64,000 nt of DNA from the NCBI RefSeq assembly GCF_000725885.1, contig NZ_JODR01000036.1, positions 1-64,000 of the forward strand, written 5' to 3'. Shown here in pieces: positions 46,626 through 56,276 of the stretch. Numbering within the stretch: position 1 is the first letter of the stretch; each line of letters opens with the position of its first letter. Below the pieces are notes generated by a model. The model did not search any database and was not told the DNA's origin. It worked only from the letters and a program-made list of their open reading frames with translations. Both the position numbers and the translations under genes were made by a program. This stretch comes from Streptomyces albus subsp. albus. Its GTDB lineage: Bacteria > Actinomycetota > Actinomycetes > Streptomycetales > Streptomycetaceae.

Positions 46626-47147
46626 TCAGGGGGCGCGGAAGCGGGCCCACAGTTCGGGGAGGCGGTCGGCGAGGGCGGCCGGGTCCTCCAGATCGAGGGG
46701 AACGCCGGCCGGATCCGCGGACGGCTCGGGCAGTCCGAGGTCGGGCAGGACGGTGCCGGTCAGCTGTTCGTACGCCTCGTCCGCGGCGAAGCCCAGCTCC
46801 TCGCCGTCGCCGTCCAGCTCGGCGTCGAAGTCGGGGAGCAGTTCGGCGAGGGCGTCCGCGTCGTGCGCGGCGCCTTCGAAGATCTCCCGGCCCTGGCCGA
46901 TCAGCCAGCAGCGGAAGGCGTCGAACGCGTCGTCGCTCGCGCCGTCGAGCAGGATCCACGCGGCGGCCCACAGGTCCCACTGGTAGGCCCGGTTGCAGCG
47001 GGACTCGAAGTGGCGGGCGAAGTCCGTCACGGCGTCCGGGTCGAGCTGCGTGAGCCGCTCGACGAGCAGATCGGCCTGTTCCTCGGGGTCCCCGTCGGCC
47101 TCCTGGCGGGTGGAGTCGATCAGCGCCCAGAACTCGGTCTCGTCCAT
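46626..47147 (-). CDS. DUF4240 domain-containing protein
   Basis: The 173-residue acidic protein starts MDETEFWALIDSTRQEADGDPEEQADLLVERLTQL. YQWDLWAAAWILLDGASDDAFDAFRCWLIGQGR follows (split: YQWDLWAAAWILLDG, then SDDAFDAFRCWLIGQG; about 55-87). This is the conserved DUF4240 body with its aromatic and aspartate pattern. ATG at 47147 is used; GTG at 47150 is directly before it. Function is unknown. The 237 bp upstream are shared with the divergent SDR gene. Confidence 0.9.
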   Translation of the reverse strand: MDETEFWALIDSTRQEADGDPEEQADLLVERLTQLDPDAVTDFARHFESRCNRAYQWDLWAAAWILLDGASDDAFDAFRCWLIGQGREIFEGAAHDADALAELLPDFDAELDGDGEELGFAADEAYEQLTGTVLPDLGLPEPSADPAGVPLDLEDPAALADRLPELWARFRAP

Positions 47148-47384
47148 CACGCCCTCAGCATCGGGCCTGTGCGTCCGCCGCGCACCCGGAGTGCGCCAGA
47201 TGCGGCTGTCTCGTTATGTGCCGGACGCGGAGCGGGGGAACGGATGCGGAAGTGCGACAGGAGATGTCCGGTATCGCTGTGAGTCTCTCCGGTGCACCAG
47301 GGCGGCGGCCGGTCGGCCGTCCGCGCACAGGGTGGGGTCCGGCCGGACGGGCGGGCCTCCGTGACGGCAGTGAGGAGAAGTCAG

Positions 47385-48332
47385 GTGGCGCAGGACGAGC
47401 GGTCCCGGGGACCGTTGGCCGGCAAGGTGGCGCTGGTCGCGGGGGCGACCAGGGGAGCGGGACGAGCGATGGCGGTCGAGTTGTGCCGTGCCGGGGCCAC
47501 CGTCTACGCGACGGGCCGGACGACGCGGCAGCGGTTGAGCGAGGTCGGCCGGGCGGGGGAGACCATCGAGCAGACGGCGGAGCTGGCGGCCGAGGCGGGC
47601 CGGGACGCGGGCGGTGCGGCGCGGGCCGTCGCCGTCGATCACCTCGATGCCGAACAGGTGCGCGAGCTGGTGGCGCGGATCGACCGGAAGGAGGGTGTGC
47701 TCGACATCCTGGTCAACGACCTGTGGGGCGGCGACCGCCTCATCGGTTTCGACAAGAAGCTGTGGGAGCACGATCTCGACGACGGGCTGCGCGCACTGCG
47801 GCTGGGCATCGACAGCCATCTGATCACGAGCGCCTGCGCCCTCCCGCTGCTGATCCGCCGGCCGGGCGGTCTGCTCATCGAGGTGACCGACGGTACGGAG
47901 GAGTACAACCGCAACTACCGCGAACCCCTCTTCTACGACCTGGCCAAGGCGGCGCCCCTGCGGATGGCCCGGGCCCTGGCCGAGGAGACCGAGCCGTACG
48001 GCACCACCGTGGTGTGCCTGACACCGGGCTGGCTGCGTTCCGAGGCGATGCTCGACACCTACTTCAAGGTGACGGAGGAACGCTGGCGGGACGGCTGCGC
48101 CACCGACCCGCACTTCGCCATCTCGGAGACCCCCACCTTCGTCGGCCGGGCCGTGGCGGCGCTGGCCGCCGACCCCGAGGTGGCCCGCTGGAACGGGCAG
48201 TCGCTCTCCAGCGGCGGCCTGGCCAAGGTCTACGGCTTCACCGACGTGGACGGCTCCGCGCCCGACGCCTGGCGCTACATCGCCGAGGTGCAGTCCGCGG
48301 GCAAGCCCGCCGATGTGACCGGCTACCGCTGA
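47385..48332 (+). CDS. Short-chain dehydrogenase/reductase
   Basis: The 315-residue SDR has the cofactor loop ALVAGATRGAGRAMAVEL (about 16-33), the NDLWGGD segment in place of the usual NNAG and the catalytic Y-x3-K in YDLAKAA (about 186-192). The pattern fits the long SDR group with an extended C-terminus. GTG at 47385 has GAGGAG seven bases upstream. Its end overlaps the convergent WYL gene by ten bases. The substrate is unknown. Confidence 0.9.
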   Translation: MAQDERSRGPLAGKVALVAGATRGAGRAMAVELCRAGATVYATGRTTRQRLSEVGRAGETIEQTAELAAEAGRDAGGAARAVAVDHLDAEQVRELVARIDRKEGVLDILVNDLWGGDRLIGFDKKLWEHDLDDGLRALRLGIDSHLITSACALPLLIRRPGGLLIEVTDGTEEYNRNYREPLFYDLAKAAPLRMARALAEETEPYGTTVVCLTPGWLRSEAMLDTYFKVTEERWRDGCATDPHFAISETPTFVGRAVAALAADPEVARWNGQSLSSGGLAKVYGFTDVDGSAPDAWRYIAEVQSAGKPADVTGYR

Positions 48333-49372
48333 CCGTCCGCGGCGGACGGCGCCCCGTACAGGGCCGCCGTCCGCCGCGCGGCCTCGGCGAACCGGGCGCG
48401 CAGCGACGGCGGCGCCAGCACCTCGCACTCGGGGCCCAGGGTGAGGAGCTGCTCGTAGCCGACCTCCTCGTCCTCCACCCGCAAGGTCACCGTCGTGCGG
48501 CCCTGCTCGTCGGCCGTGCCGGCGGCCAGCGCCTCGTCGGCCGCCGCCCGGGAGGTGACGTGCCGCAGCCGGCGGGTGCCCGCGGGGGAGAGGCGCAGGG
48601 TCACCTCGGTGCGCAGGAGGGAGCGGGCGAACGCCGCCGCCCGCTCCGTCCAGAACGCGGCCAGGTCGAAGTCCGCGTCGCGCGTGAAGTGGGTGTCGCG
48701 GACGGTGATCTCGGTGAACCGGTCCACCCGGTAGACCCGCCACCGGCTGTCCGAGGCGGCATCCTGCGCGGGGCCCTCCGCGGTGTCGCGGCGTGCGTCC
48801 CCGTCCGCGACGACCCGGGCCGCCAGGTACCACTGGCCGGCCTTCAGCACCAGTCCGTGCGGCTCCAGTTCCCGCTCCACCTCGGTCTCCTTGCGCCGGT
48901 AGCGGACCCGGACCGGGCGGTCGGACCAGACCGCGTCGGCCAGTGCCGGCAGCAGCGCGGGCGTCTCGGGCGCCTGCCACCAGCCGGGCGCGTCCAGGTG
49001 GAAACGCTGCGCCGTGCTGTCGTGCACATCGCGCAGCGAGGGATCGAGCGCCGCGGAGACCTTCAGCCGGGCCGCCGAGGCGGCGTCGTCCAGCCCCAGG
49101 TCCCGCAGTGCCGAGGGCACGCCGGACAGGAACAGCGCCTCCGCCTCGCTGCGGCCCATCCCGGTCAGCCGCGTCCGGTAGCCGCCCATCAGCCGGTAGC
49201 CCCCGGCCCTGCCCCGGTCCGCGTAGACGGGCACCCCGGCCTCCGAGAGCGCCAGCACGTCGCGGGCCACGGTGCGCTCCGAAACCTCCAGCTCATCGGC
49301 GAGTTGACGGGCCGTCATCTCGCGCCGGGACTGGAGCAGCAGCACCATTTTGATCAGCCGGGCGGCACGCAC
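48323..49372 (-). CDS. WYL-domain transcriptional regulator (YafY type)
   Basis: The 349-residue protein has an N-terminal HTH_11 winged helix (MTARQLADELEVSERTVARDVLALSEAG, about 19-46). A WYL domain follows (LKAGQWYLAARVV, about 170-182) and a C-terminal WCX region. WYL proteins sense nucleic-acid or nucleotide ligands in several systems. GTG at 49372 has GGGAGGGG. It is divergent from the NSS transporter with 72 bp between, so either gene may be its target. It also converges with the SDR gene. Confidence 0.92.
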   Translation of the reverse strand: MRAARLIKMVLLLQSRREMTARQLADELEVSERTVARDVLALSEAGVPVYADRGRAGGYRLMGGYRTRLTGMGRSEAEALFLSGVPSALRDLGLDDAASAARLKVSAALDPSLRDVHDSTAQRFHLDAPGWWQAPETPALLPALADAVWSDRPVRVRYRRKETEVERELEPHGLVLKAGQWYLAARVVADGDARRDTAEGPAQDAASDSRWRVYRVDRFTEITVRDTHFTRDADFDLAAFWTERAAAFARSLLRTEVTLRLSPAGTRRLRHVTSRAAADEALAAGTADEQGRTTVTLRVEDEEVGYEQLLTLGPECEVLAPPSLRARFAEAARRTAALYGAPSAADGQR

Positions 49373-49444
49373 GCCGGACCCCTCCCGTGGGCTCTTCCGC
49401 TGCTGTTACCGTGCGCACGGTATTCAGCGAACAAGGATTTGGTC

Positions 49445-50980
49445 ATGTCTCAGCAAACTCGCGAACAGTGGGGCTCGCGGGCGGGGTTCCTGATGGCCGC
49501 CATCGGTTCCGCCATCGGGCTGGGCAACATCTGGCGCTTCCCCGCCGAGGCGTACAAGAACGGCGGCGGGGCATTCCTGCTGCCGTATCTCGTCGCACTG
49601 CTCACCGCAGGTCTCCCGCTGCTCATCCTCGAATACACCGTCGGCCGCAAGTACCGTCAATCGCCGCCCGCGGCCTTCAGACGCATATCCAGACCCGCGC
49701 AGATCATCGGCTGGTGGCAGGTGGCGATCTGCTTCGTCATCGCCAGCTACTACGCCGTGATCGTCGCGTGGGCGATACGGTACGCGGGATTCTCCTTCGG
49801 CAAGGACTGGGGCAAGGAGCCCGAGAAGTTCTTCTCCGGCGACTTCCTGCACGCCGCCGCCGAACCCGGCCTGCCGACCGGTTTCGTCGGCAACGTCTTC
49901 TGGCCGCTGCTGGCCGTCTGGGTGCTCGTCCTGATCATCCTGGCGCTCGGCGTCCGGCGCGGCATCGAACGCTCCAACCAGATCTTCATCCCGCTGCTGG
50001 TGGTCTTCTTCGTCGTCCTGGTGATCCGCGCCCTCACTCTGGACGGGGCCGCCAAGGGACTGGACGCGCTCTTCTCCCCCGACTGGGGTGCGCTGGGCGA
50101 CGGCAGCGTCTGGGTCGCCGCCTACGGGCAGATCTTCTTCTCGCTGTCCATCGGCTTCGGCATCATGGTCACCTACGCCTCCTACCTGGGGCGCCGCTCC
50201 GACCTGACCGGCTCCGCGCTGGTCGCCGGCTTCGCCAACAGCTCCTTCGAGATCCTGGCCGGCATCGGCGTCTTCGCCACCCTCGGCTTCATGGCGCAGG
50301 CCAACGGTGTGGCGGTCGGCGAGGTCGTCACCGACGGGGTGGGGCTGGCCTTCATCGCCTTCCCGACCGTCATCTCGCAGATGCCGATGGGCGCGGCCTT
50401 CGGCTTCCTCTTCTTCGTCTCCCTGGCCATCGCCGGCATCACCTCGCTGGTCAGCATCGTCCAGGTGGTCGTCTCGGCGGTGCAGGACCGCACCGGGATG
50501 CGCCGGGTGCCGGCCGTGTGGCTGGTGGGTGGCGCGGTGGCCGTCGTCTCGCTGCTGCTGTTCCCCACCGACGCGGGACTGTCCCTGCTGGACGCCGCCG
50601 ACCACTTCATCAACCAGTACGGCATCGCCCTCGCGGCGCTGGTCTTCCTCGTGGTCATGGGCTGGGTCCTGCGCCGGCTGCGGCCCCTCCAGGCGCACGC
50701 CGACGAGACCTCCGCCATCCGGCTGGGCGTCTGGTGGCGGGTCTGCCTGGGAGTGGTCACCCCGCTGGTGCTCGGCTGGATGATGGTGGACAGCCTGCGC
50801 GCCGAGTTCGACGAGAACTACGGCGGCTACCCGGGCTCGTTCCTCGCCTGGGCCGGCTGGGGGGTCGCCGTCGGCGCCCTCGTGGTGGGCGTACTGATCT
50901 CCCTCGTCCCCTGGCGCCGGGCCTCCGCCGAGGACGACGCCGCGGGAGAGCCGGCCGAGCAGGGTGAGGAGGTGCGCTGA
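49445..50980 (+). CDS. metP: Sodium-dependent transporter, NSS/SNF family (MetP-like)
   Basis: The 511-residue protein has about 12 membrane helices. The opening REQWGSRAGFLMAAIGSAIGLGNIWRFPAEAYKNGGGAFLLPY is the sodium- and substrate-binding helix 1 of NSS transporters (split: AIGSAIGLGNIWRFPAEAYK). ATG at 49445 follows AAGGA. A 34-residue membrane peptide gene overlaps its stop, the arrangement of MetPS methionine/alanine importers of Corynebacterium. Methionine or alanine is therefore the likely substrate. Confidence 0.92.
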   Translation: MSQQTREQWGSRAGFLMAAIGSAIGLGNIWRFPAEAYKNGGGAFLLPYLVALLTAGLPLLILEYTVGRKYRQSPPAAFRRISRPAQIIGWWQVAICFVIASYYAVIVAWAIRYAGFSFGKDWGKEPEKFFSGDFLHAAAEPGLPTGFVGNVFWPLLAVWVLVLIILALGVRRGIERSNQIFIPLLVVFFVVLVIRALTLDGAAKGLDALFSPDWGALGDGSVWVAAYGQIFFSLSIGFGIMVTYASYLGRRSDLTGSALVAGFANSSFEILAGIGVFATLGFMAQANGVAVGEVVTDGVGLAFIAFPTVISQMPMGAAFGFLFFVSLAIAGITSLVSIVQVVVSAVQDRTGMRRVPAVWLVGGAVAVVSLLLFPTDAGLSLLDAADHFINQYGIALAALVFLVVMGWVLRRLRPLQAHADETSAIRLGVWWRVCLGVVTPLVLGWMMVDSLRAEFDENYGGYPGSFLAWAGWGVAVGALVVGVLISLVPWRRASAEDDAAGEPAEQGEEVR

Positions 50981-51084
50981 TGTCCACCGGAGCCGTCGTG
51001 ATGATGGCCGCCGCCATCCTCATCGTCTGGGGCGGTCTGGTCGCCGCGATCCTGAAGCTGCGCAAGCACCCGGAAGCCGAGTGA
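50980..51084 (+). CDS. metS: MetS-like small subunit of the NSS transporter
   Basis: A 34-residue membrane peptide, MSTGAVVMMAAAILIVWGGL followed by VAAILKLRKHPEAE, starts in the TGATG overlap with the transporter stop and has GAGGAGG upstream. One helix plus a basic tail matches the small subunit needed by MetP for transport. It is easily missed because of its size. Confidence 0.9.
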   Translation: MSTGAVVMMAAAILIVWGGLVAAILKLRKHPEAE

Positions 51085-51146
51085 ACCGGGCGCCCGCACC
51101 GGCCCGCCCGCCCGGGGCCGGCCGGTGCGGGCCGCGGCACTGACAA

Positions 51147-51180
51147 CGGTGCCCCCGCTCCGTGCGGAGCGGGGGCACCG
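51147..51180. terminator. Terminator between metS and aceE
   Basis: Arms cggtgcccccgctccg and cggagcgggggcaccg (the innermost pairs forming the loop) lie between the convergent metS and aceE stops, so it can serve both. Confidence 0.85.
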
Positions 51181-51217
51181 GCAGTTCTCCCGGACCTGCC
51201 GCCGGGATGTGCCGTCC

Positions 51218-53696
51218 TTACGCCAGGCCGTACTTCTCGGCGGCCTTGCGGACGTCCTCGGACTTCACCTCGCCGCGGCGGGCCAGCCGCGCCAGCGCGG
51301 CGACGACCACCGACTGCGGGTCCACACCGAAGTGGCGGCGGGCCGCGTCACGGGTGTCGGACAGCCCGAAGCCGTCGGTGCCCAGCGAGGCCCAGTCCTG
51401 CTCGACCCACTGGCTGATCTGGTCGGGCACGGCCCGCATCCAGTCGCTGACGGCGAGCACCGGGCCGGGCGCACCCTCCAGGGCACGGGTGACGTACGGC
51501 ACCCGCTCCTCGCCGCGCAGCGCCGCCGCGTCGCACTCCAGCGCCTCGCGGCGCAGCTCGCTCCAGGAGGGCGCCGACCACACGTCGGCGGCCACGCCCC
51601 ACTCCTCGGCCAGTATCCGCTGGGCCTCGGTGGTCCAGTGGATCGCGGTGCCCGAGGCCAGCAGCTGGATGCGCGGGGCGTCGGCCGGGGCGGGGGAGGT
51701 GCCCTCCACCGCTGCGGCGTCGCGGAACTTGTACAGGCCCTTGACGATCTGCTCCTCGGTGACGCCCTCCGGCATGGCCGGCTGCACCTTGGGCTCGTTG
51801 TAGACCGTCAGGTAGTAGAAGACGTCCTCCTGCTTGTCGGCGTCCGGGCCGTACATGCGGCGCAGACCGTCCTTGACGATCACGGCGACCTCGTAGGCGA
51901 ACGCCGGGTCGTAGATCATCGCGGCCGGGTTGGTGGAGGCCAGCAGCGGCGAGTGGCCGTCGGCGTGCTGGAGGCCCTCACCGGTCATGGTGGTGCGGCC
52001 CGCGGTGGCGCCGATGACGAAGCCGCGGCCCAGCTGGTCGGCGAGCGCCCAGAACTGGTCGCCGGTCCGCTGGAAGCCGAACATCGAGTAGAAGATGTAG
52101 AACGGGATCATCGGCTCGCCGTGCGTCGCGTACGAGGTCGCGGCGGCGGTGAAGTCGGCCAGCGAACCGGCCTCGGTGATGCCCTCGTTCAGGATCTGAC
52201 CGCTGACGGCCTCCTTGTAGTACAGGAGCTGGTCACGGTCGACCGGTTCGTAGGTCTGGCCCTTGGGGGAGTACAGACCCGCGGAGGGGAAGAGCGACTC
52301 CATGCCGAAGGTGCGGGCCTCGTCGGGGACGATCGGAACCCAGCGTTTGCCGGTCTCCTTCTCCCGCATCAGGTCCTTGACCAGGCGGACGAACGCCATG
52401 GTGGTGGCGATCTCCTGGGAGCCGGAACCCTTCTTCAGCGCGTCGAACGGCTTCTCCGCCGGAGCCGGCAGCCCCGTGGGGACGACCTTGCGGGCCGGGG
52501 CCAGACCGCCCAGCGCGCGGCGCCGCTCGTGCAGGTACTTGATCTCCGGTGCGTCGGCGCCCGGGTGGCAGTAGGGCACCATCTCGGCGGCGTCGATGGC
52601 GCTGTCCTCGATGGGAAGCTCCAGCACGTCCCGCATGCCGCGGAACTCGTCCTTGGTGAGCTTCTTCATCTGGTGGTTCGCGTTGCGGGACTCGAAGCCC
52701 GGACCGAGCGACCAGCCCTTGACGGTCTGCGCCAGGATGACGGTCGGGGTGCCCTTGTGCTCGACGGCCGCCTGGTAGGCCGCGAAGACCTTGCGCGGCT
52801 CGTGGCCGCCGCGGGAGCGGTGGAAGCACTCGATGATCTGCTCGTCCGACAGCTGCGCCGCGATCCGGCCCAGCGCCTCGGAGGCACCGAAGAAGTGCTC
52901 GCGGATGTAGGCGGCGTCACGGGTGGCGTAGGTCTGGAACTGGGCGTCCGGCACCTCGCGCAGCCGGCGGGCCAGCGCGCCCTCTGTGTCCAGCTTGAAC
53001 AGCTCGTCCCAGGCGGAGCCCCACAGCACCTTGATGACGTTCCAGCCGGCGCCGCGGAACTGGGCCTCCAGCTCCTGCACGATCTTGAAGTTGGGGCGGA
53101 CCGGGCCGTCGAGGCGCTGGAGGTTGCAGTTGATGACGAAGGTCAGGTTGTCCAGTTCCTCGCGGGCGGCCAGCGCCAGCGCGGCGGTCGACTCGGGCTC
53201 GTCCATCTCACCGTCGCCGAGGAACGCCCACACGTGCGAGGCGGAGGTGTCCTTGATCCCGCGGTGGGTCAGATAGCGGTTGAACCGCGCCTGGTAGATC
53301 GCGGAGAGCGGGCCCAGGCCCATGGAGACGGTGGGGAACTGACGCGAACGTCGCGATGTGCCCGCCGAGGCCGTCCTTGCTGCCGCGGGTGACCATCGCG
53401 GCGGCGTTCCACCGGTTCCAGGCGGTGATCCGCTGGTCCAGCGCCTCGTCACCCGGGTACGCGGGCTCGGCGTCGGTGGGGATGGTGTTGACGTACGGGC
53501 TCTCCAGCAGCTCCGGCACGTCCAGGCCGGTGTCGTGCGCGTGCTCGACGGTGCGCTGCACCAGGTAGGAGGCGCGGTCGGCACCGGCGTGCTCGGTCAC
53601 GGCGTCCAGGGACTCGCGCCATTCGGCGGTCTCCTGCGGATCCCGGTCCGGGAGCTGGTCGAGCTCGCTCGGCAGGTTGTGTACGGCGTCGGGCAT
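51218..53696 (-). pseudogene. aceE: Pyruvate dehydrogenase E1 component AceE, disrupted by an internal deletion
   Basis: The 5' part (53696 to about 53345) reads MPDAVHNLPSELDQLPDRDP to GGHIATFAS, residue ~119. The frame then changes and continues as FPTVSMGLGPLSAIYQARFN to the normal C-terminus near 51218. Homologous E1 enzymes have about 80 residues between these points, including the FQGHxSPG active-site strand. So about 235-245 bp plus the frame are lost at about 53338-53345. The 3' part keeps the thiamine diphosphate motif GDGEMDE and looks otherwise intact. The gene is unlikely to make active enzyme. A sequencing or assembly error is the alternative. Confidence 0.88.
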
Positions 53697-53818
53697 GGTG
53701 GCCACCTTCCGGACGTGTAGGCCCCTCCAAACGGGGTCGGGAGGGCGGTTGAGCGGTGGGTGTGAGAACCCTGAAGGGGGCAGGACAGGGGTCACCCAAC
53801 GAAGGGACTGTACGCCTC

Positions 53819-53835
53819 TGATCGATGATCGATCA
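53819..53835. promoter_or_regulatory. Perfect 17-base palindrome upstream of aceE
   Basis: TGATCGATGATCGATCA is an exact 8-1-8 inverted repeat, 123 bases before the aceE start. It lies between aceE and the GntR gene, the position expected for a FadR/FCD-type operator. It is the most AT-rich spot nearby. The 53697-54116 gap contains nothing else that I can call. Confidence 0.75.
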
Positions 53836-54116
53836 AAGGATCCGTAGGTAAAAACCGTCCGCGCACCGAAATTGGCATTCCGTGCCTCGGGAAAAGGCAC
53901 CGAATGCCAGGCGTCCCGAGGGGCGCGGGGTACGGCGCGGCCGGTCACGGCGTACCCGCGGCCGTCCGCGCACCGGCCCCGTGGCCGGGTCGTGCCGCGG
54001 AGCCGGAGTGCATCGTAGTCCGGGAATCCCGTAGCCGCGGACGGGGCCGCCGGCCGGCACCCGGGCGCGTACTCGCCCGCTGCTCGTCCGCTGCTCGCCG
54101 GCGCCGCCTCCAGGGC

Positions 54117-54743
54117 TCAGCGAGGGGCCGGGGCGCAGCCCAGGACGTGCTCCTTGACGAGGGGGCCGATCCCCGGATCGCGGCGCTCGATCGCGGCGAG
54201 CACCGCCTCGTGCTCCTCGGCGTACGACTGCTGCACCGTCCCCAGCCACCGGATCGACAGCGCCGTCCACACCTCGATCCCCAGCCCCTCCCAGGTGTGC
54301 AGCAGCACACTGTTGCCCGCCGCCCGCACCAGCTCCCGGTGGAACGCGACCGTGTGCCGCACCTGCGCCTCGCCGTCCCCCCGCCGGTCCGCGTCGTACA
54401 GCGCCTCCACGTGCGGGCGCAGCGCCGTCACGTCACCGGCCAGCCGCACGACCGCCAGCTCCGCCGCGATCTGCTCCAGCCCCGCCCGGACCGGGTAGAT
54501 CTCCTCCAGATCCGCCGCCGACAGCTCCCGGACCCGCACCCCCTTGTTCGGCGCCGACTCGATCAGCCGCAGCGCCTCCAGCTCGCGCAGGGCCTCCCGC
54601 ACCGGTGTCTGGCTCACCTCCAGCTCCACCGCGATCCGCCGCTCCACGATGCGCTCGCCCGGCTTCCACCGCCCGCTGACGATCCCCTCCACGATGTGCT
54701 CGCGGATCTGCTCGCGCAGCGACTGGACGACGGGCGGCGTCAT
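54117..54743 (-). CDS. GntR-family regulator, FCD (FadR) subgroup
   Basis: The 208-residue protein has the GntR winged helix (LREQIREHIVEGIVSGRWKPGERI, then VSQTPVREALRELEALRLIE, about 9-65). The FCD ligand domain (about 80-200) has the metal-binding pattern around HTVAFHRELVRAAGN and EEHEAVLAAIERRD. ATG at 54743 has GAGGAGC upstream. It is immediately upstream of aceE on the same strand, as in S. coelicolor as I recall. It is the natural candidate to bind the palindrome at 53819 and respond to a carboxylate. Confidence 0.92.
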   Translation of the reverse strand: MTPPVVQSLREQIREHIVEGIVSGRWKPGERIVERRIAVELEVSQTPVREALRELEALRLIESAPNKGVRVRELSAADLEEIYPVRAGLEQIAAELAVVRLAGDVTALRPHVEALYDADRRGDGEAQVRHTVAFHRELVRAAGNSVLLHTWEGLGIEVWTALSIRWLGTVQQSYAEEHEAVLAAIERRDPGIGPLVKEHVLGCAPAPR

Positions 54744-54897
54744 GAAGATGCTCCTCGCAACGAGGTGGTGGGGCCCTAAGACGATACGGCCTGACCCGGC
54801 ACCCGGTGCCACTGCGTACGGTGAGGGATCCGTCACCGTGGCCGCCTCCGGCCCGGTGACGGATCCCGCGGGGCCCACGGGGCGGCCCCGCACCCGC

Positions 54898-56232
54898 TCA
54901 CCTCTCGTAGTCGAACTGCGGCTCCCCGTTGTAGCGGGGCTTGCGCAGCCGGTCGGGGGTCAGCGGACTCATCGCCGTCACATCACGCGGCGCGATCGAG
55001 AAACCCTGCCAGTGCACCGGCATCGGCGTCTGGTCCTCGTCCCGCGCGATGTGGTGGAACCCCACGTTCACCCAGGCGATCGGGTGCTTCAGCTCCTCGC
55101 CGTCGACGAACTTGCCCACATCGTCGGCCCGGTGGCTGCCGAACCGCGCGTTGTCACTCGCGTACTGCTCGAACCGCTTGTAGCGGGTGAAGTACACGTC
55201 GTACTTGGTGAAGGAGCGCGCCGTGTACTTGGCCTGGTTGCGGTGCACCAGCTCCCACGAACGACGGTGGCCGTCCGCGTTCTTGCCCTTCGCGCTCACA
55301 ACCCGCCACCAGCGGTAGCCGGCCGGCCCCGCGTTGCCCGCCGCCTCCTTCGTCAGCTGCCGGCGCGTGGTGCGGTACGCCGGCGTACGGTCCGGGCCGC
55401 CGCTGCCCGAGCGGTGGGTGTCGAACTGCTCCACCGTCGCGTCGCCCGCGCCGTCCGCCGCGAAGTCCAGCCGCCAGAAGATGTTGTGGTGGTGGCTGGT
55501 CGCCCGCGACTTGCTGCCGTTGCCCACCGGCCAGCCCTGGTCGTCGGAGGCGTCGTAGTCCGAGGGCGACAGATTGCCGGTGGCCCCCGCCTTCGGCGTG
55601 ATCGTGCCGTCGTCGGAGAAGTTCCACTGGTTGATGTAGTGGTAGTAGCCGGCCGAGTTCACCGTGTAGAGCACCAGGTCCTGGCCCTGCTCGGCGTCCT
55701 TCCTGTTCGGCTCCTCCCCGATGTCCCCGCTGTTGCCGTGGAAGGCGAACCCGCGCTCCTGCGTCGTCACGCACAGCCCGTTGATCTGCTTGGTCCGGCC
55801 CGTGTCCAGATCCACACCGGGGATCTTCTTGAGCACCCCGCCCGGACAGTCCTTGGGCCGCAGCGGCTCCGCGCTCTCGCCCAGCTGCATCTCCGTCACG
55901 TCGTTGAACTCCACCGACGCGTCGTCGTAGGGCACATGGATCTGCGCCAGCTTCGCGCTGGAGAGCACCTTGATCGGCTCGGGCTCGCCCTTCGGCTGGA
56001 ACGACACGTCCTCCAGCACCAGGCCCGCCGTGCTGCTGGTGTGCCAGCACATCCGCCACACACCGCCGCCCCGCATCGTCTGCTCGATCGCCGCCCCCGA
56101 ACCGCAGGCCGCCGCCCGCGCCGGGGCCTGCGGGGCCGCCTGCGCCGGAGTGGCCAGCGCCGGCAGCGCGGGCAGCAGGAGCAGGGCGGATGCCGCCAGG
56201 GCGGGGCGGCGCAGTGTCCTCTTGCTGTGCAT
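54898..56232 (-). CDS. Secreted copper amine oxidase-like catalytic domain protein
   Basis: The 444-residue protein has a signal peptide (about 1-32, basic then LLLLPALPALA). The copper amine oxidase fold follows: FHGNSGDIGEEPNRKD, VLYTVNSAGYYHYINQWNF (about 187-205), the copper histidines in SHHHNIFWRLDF (about 246-257) and GFHHIARDEDQTPMPVHWQG. The cofactor consensus N-Y-D/E-Y reads YYHY (196-199), so topaquinone formation is uncertain. The N-terminal domains seen in full enzymes are missing, but a related domain is encoded by the gene just upstream. ATG at 56232 follows GGGAG. Confidence 0.82.
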   Translation of the reverse strand: MHSKRTLRRPALAASALLLLPALPALATPAQAAPQAPARAAACGSGAAIEQTMRGGGVWRMCWHTSSTAGLVLEDVSFQPKGEPEPIKVLSSAKLAQIHVPYDDASVEFNDVTEMQLGESAEPLRPKDCPGGVLKKIPGVDLDTGRTKQINGLCVTTQERGFAFHGNSGDIGEEPNRKDAEQGQDLVLYTVNSAGYYHYINQWNFSDDGTITPKAGATGNLSPSDYDASDDQGWPVGNGSKSRATSHHHNIFWRLDFAADGAGDATVEQFDTHRSGSGGPDRTPAYRTTRRQLTKEAAGNAGPAGYRWWRVVSAKGKNADGHRRSWELVHRNQAKYTARSFTKYDVYFTRYKRFEQYASDNARFGSHRADDVGKFVDGEELKHPIAWVNVGFHHIARDEDQTPMPVHWQGFSIAPRDVTAMSPLTPDRLRKPRYNGEPQFDYER

Positions 56233-56276
56233 GGGGTGTGTCTCCCGTTCGCCGTGCCGGGCCGGCCCCGCGGCGG

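Noticed and set aside
53819-53835. Integration attachment site.
   Set aside because: There is no nearby integrase, tRNA or second copy. An operator explains the perfect symmetry better.
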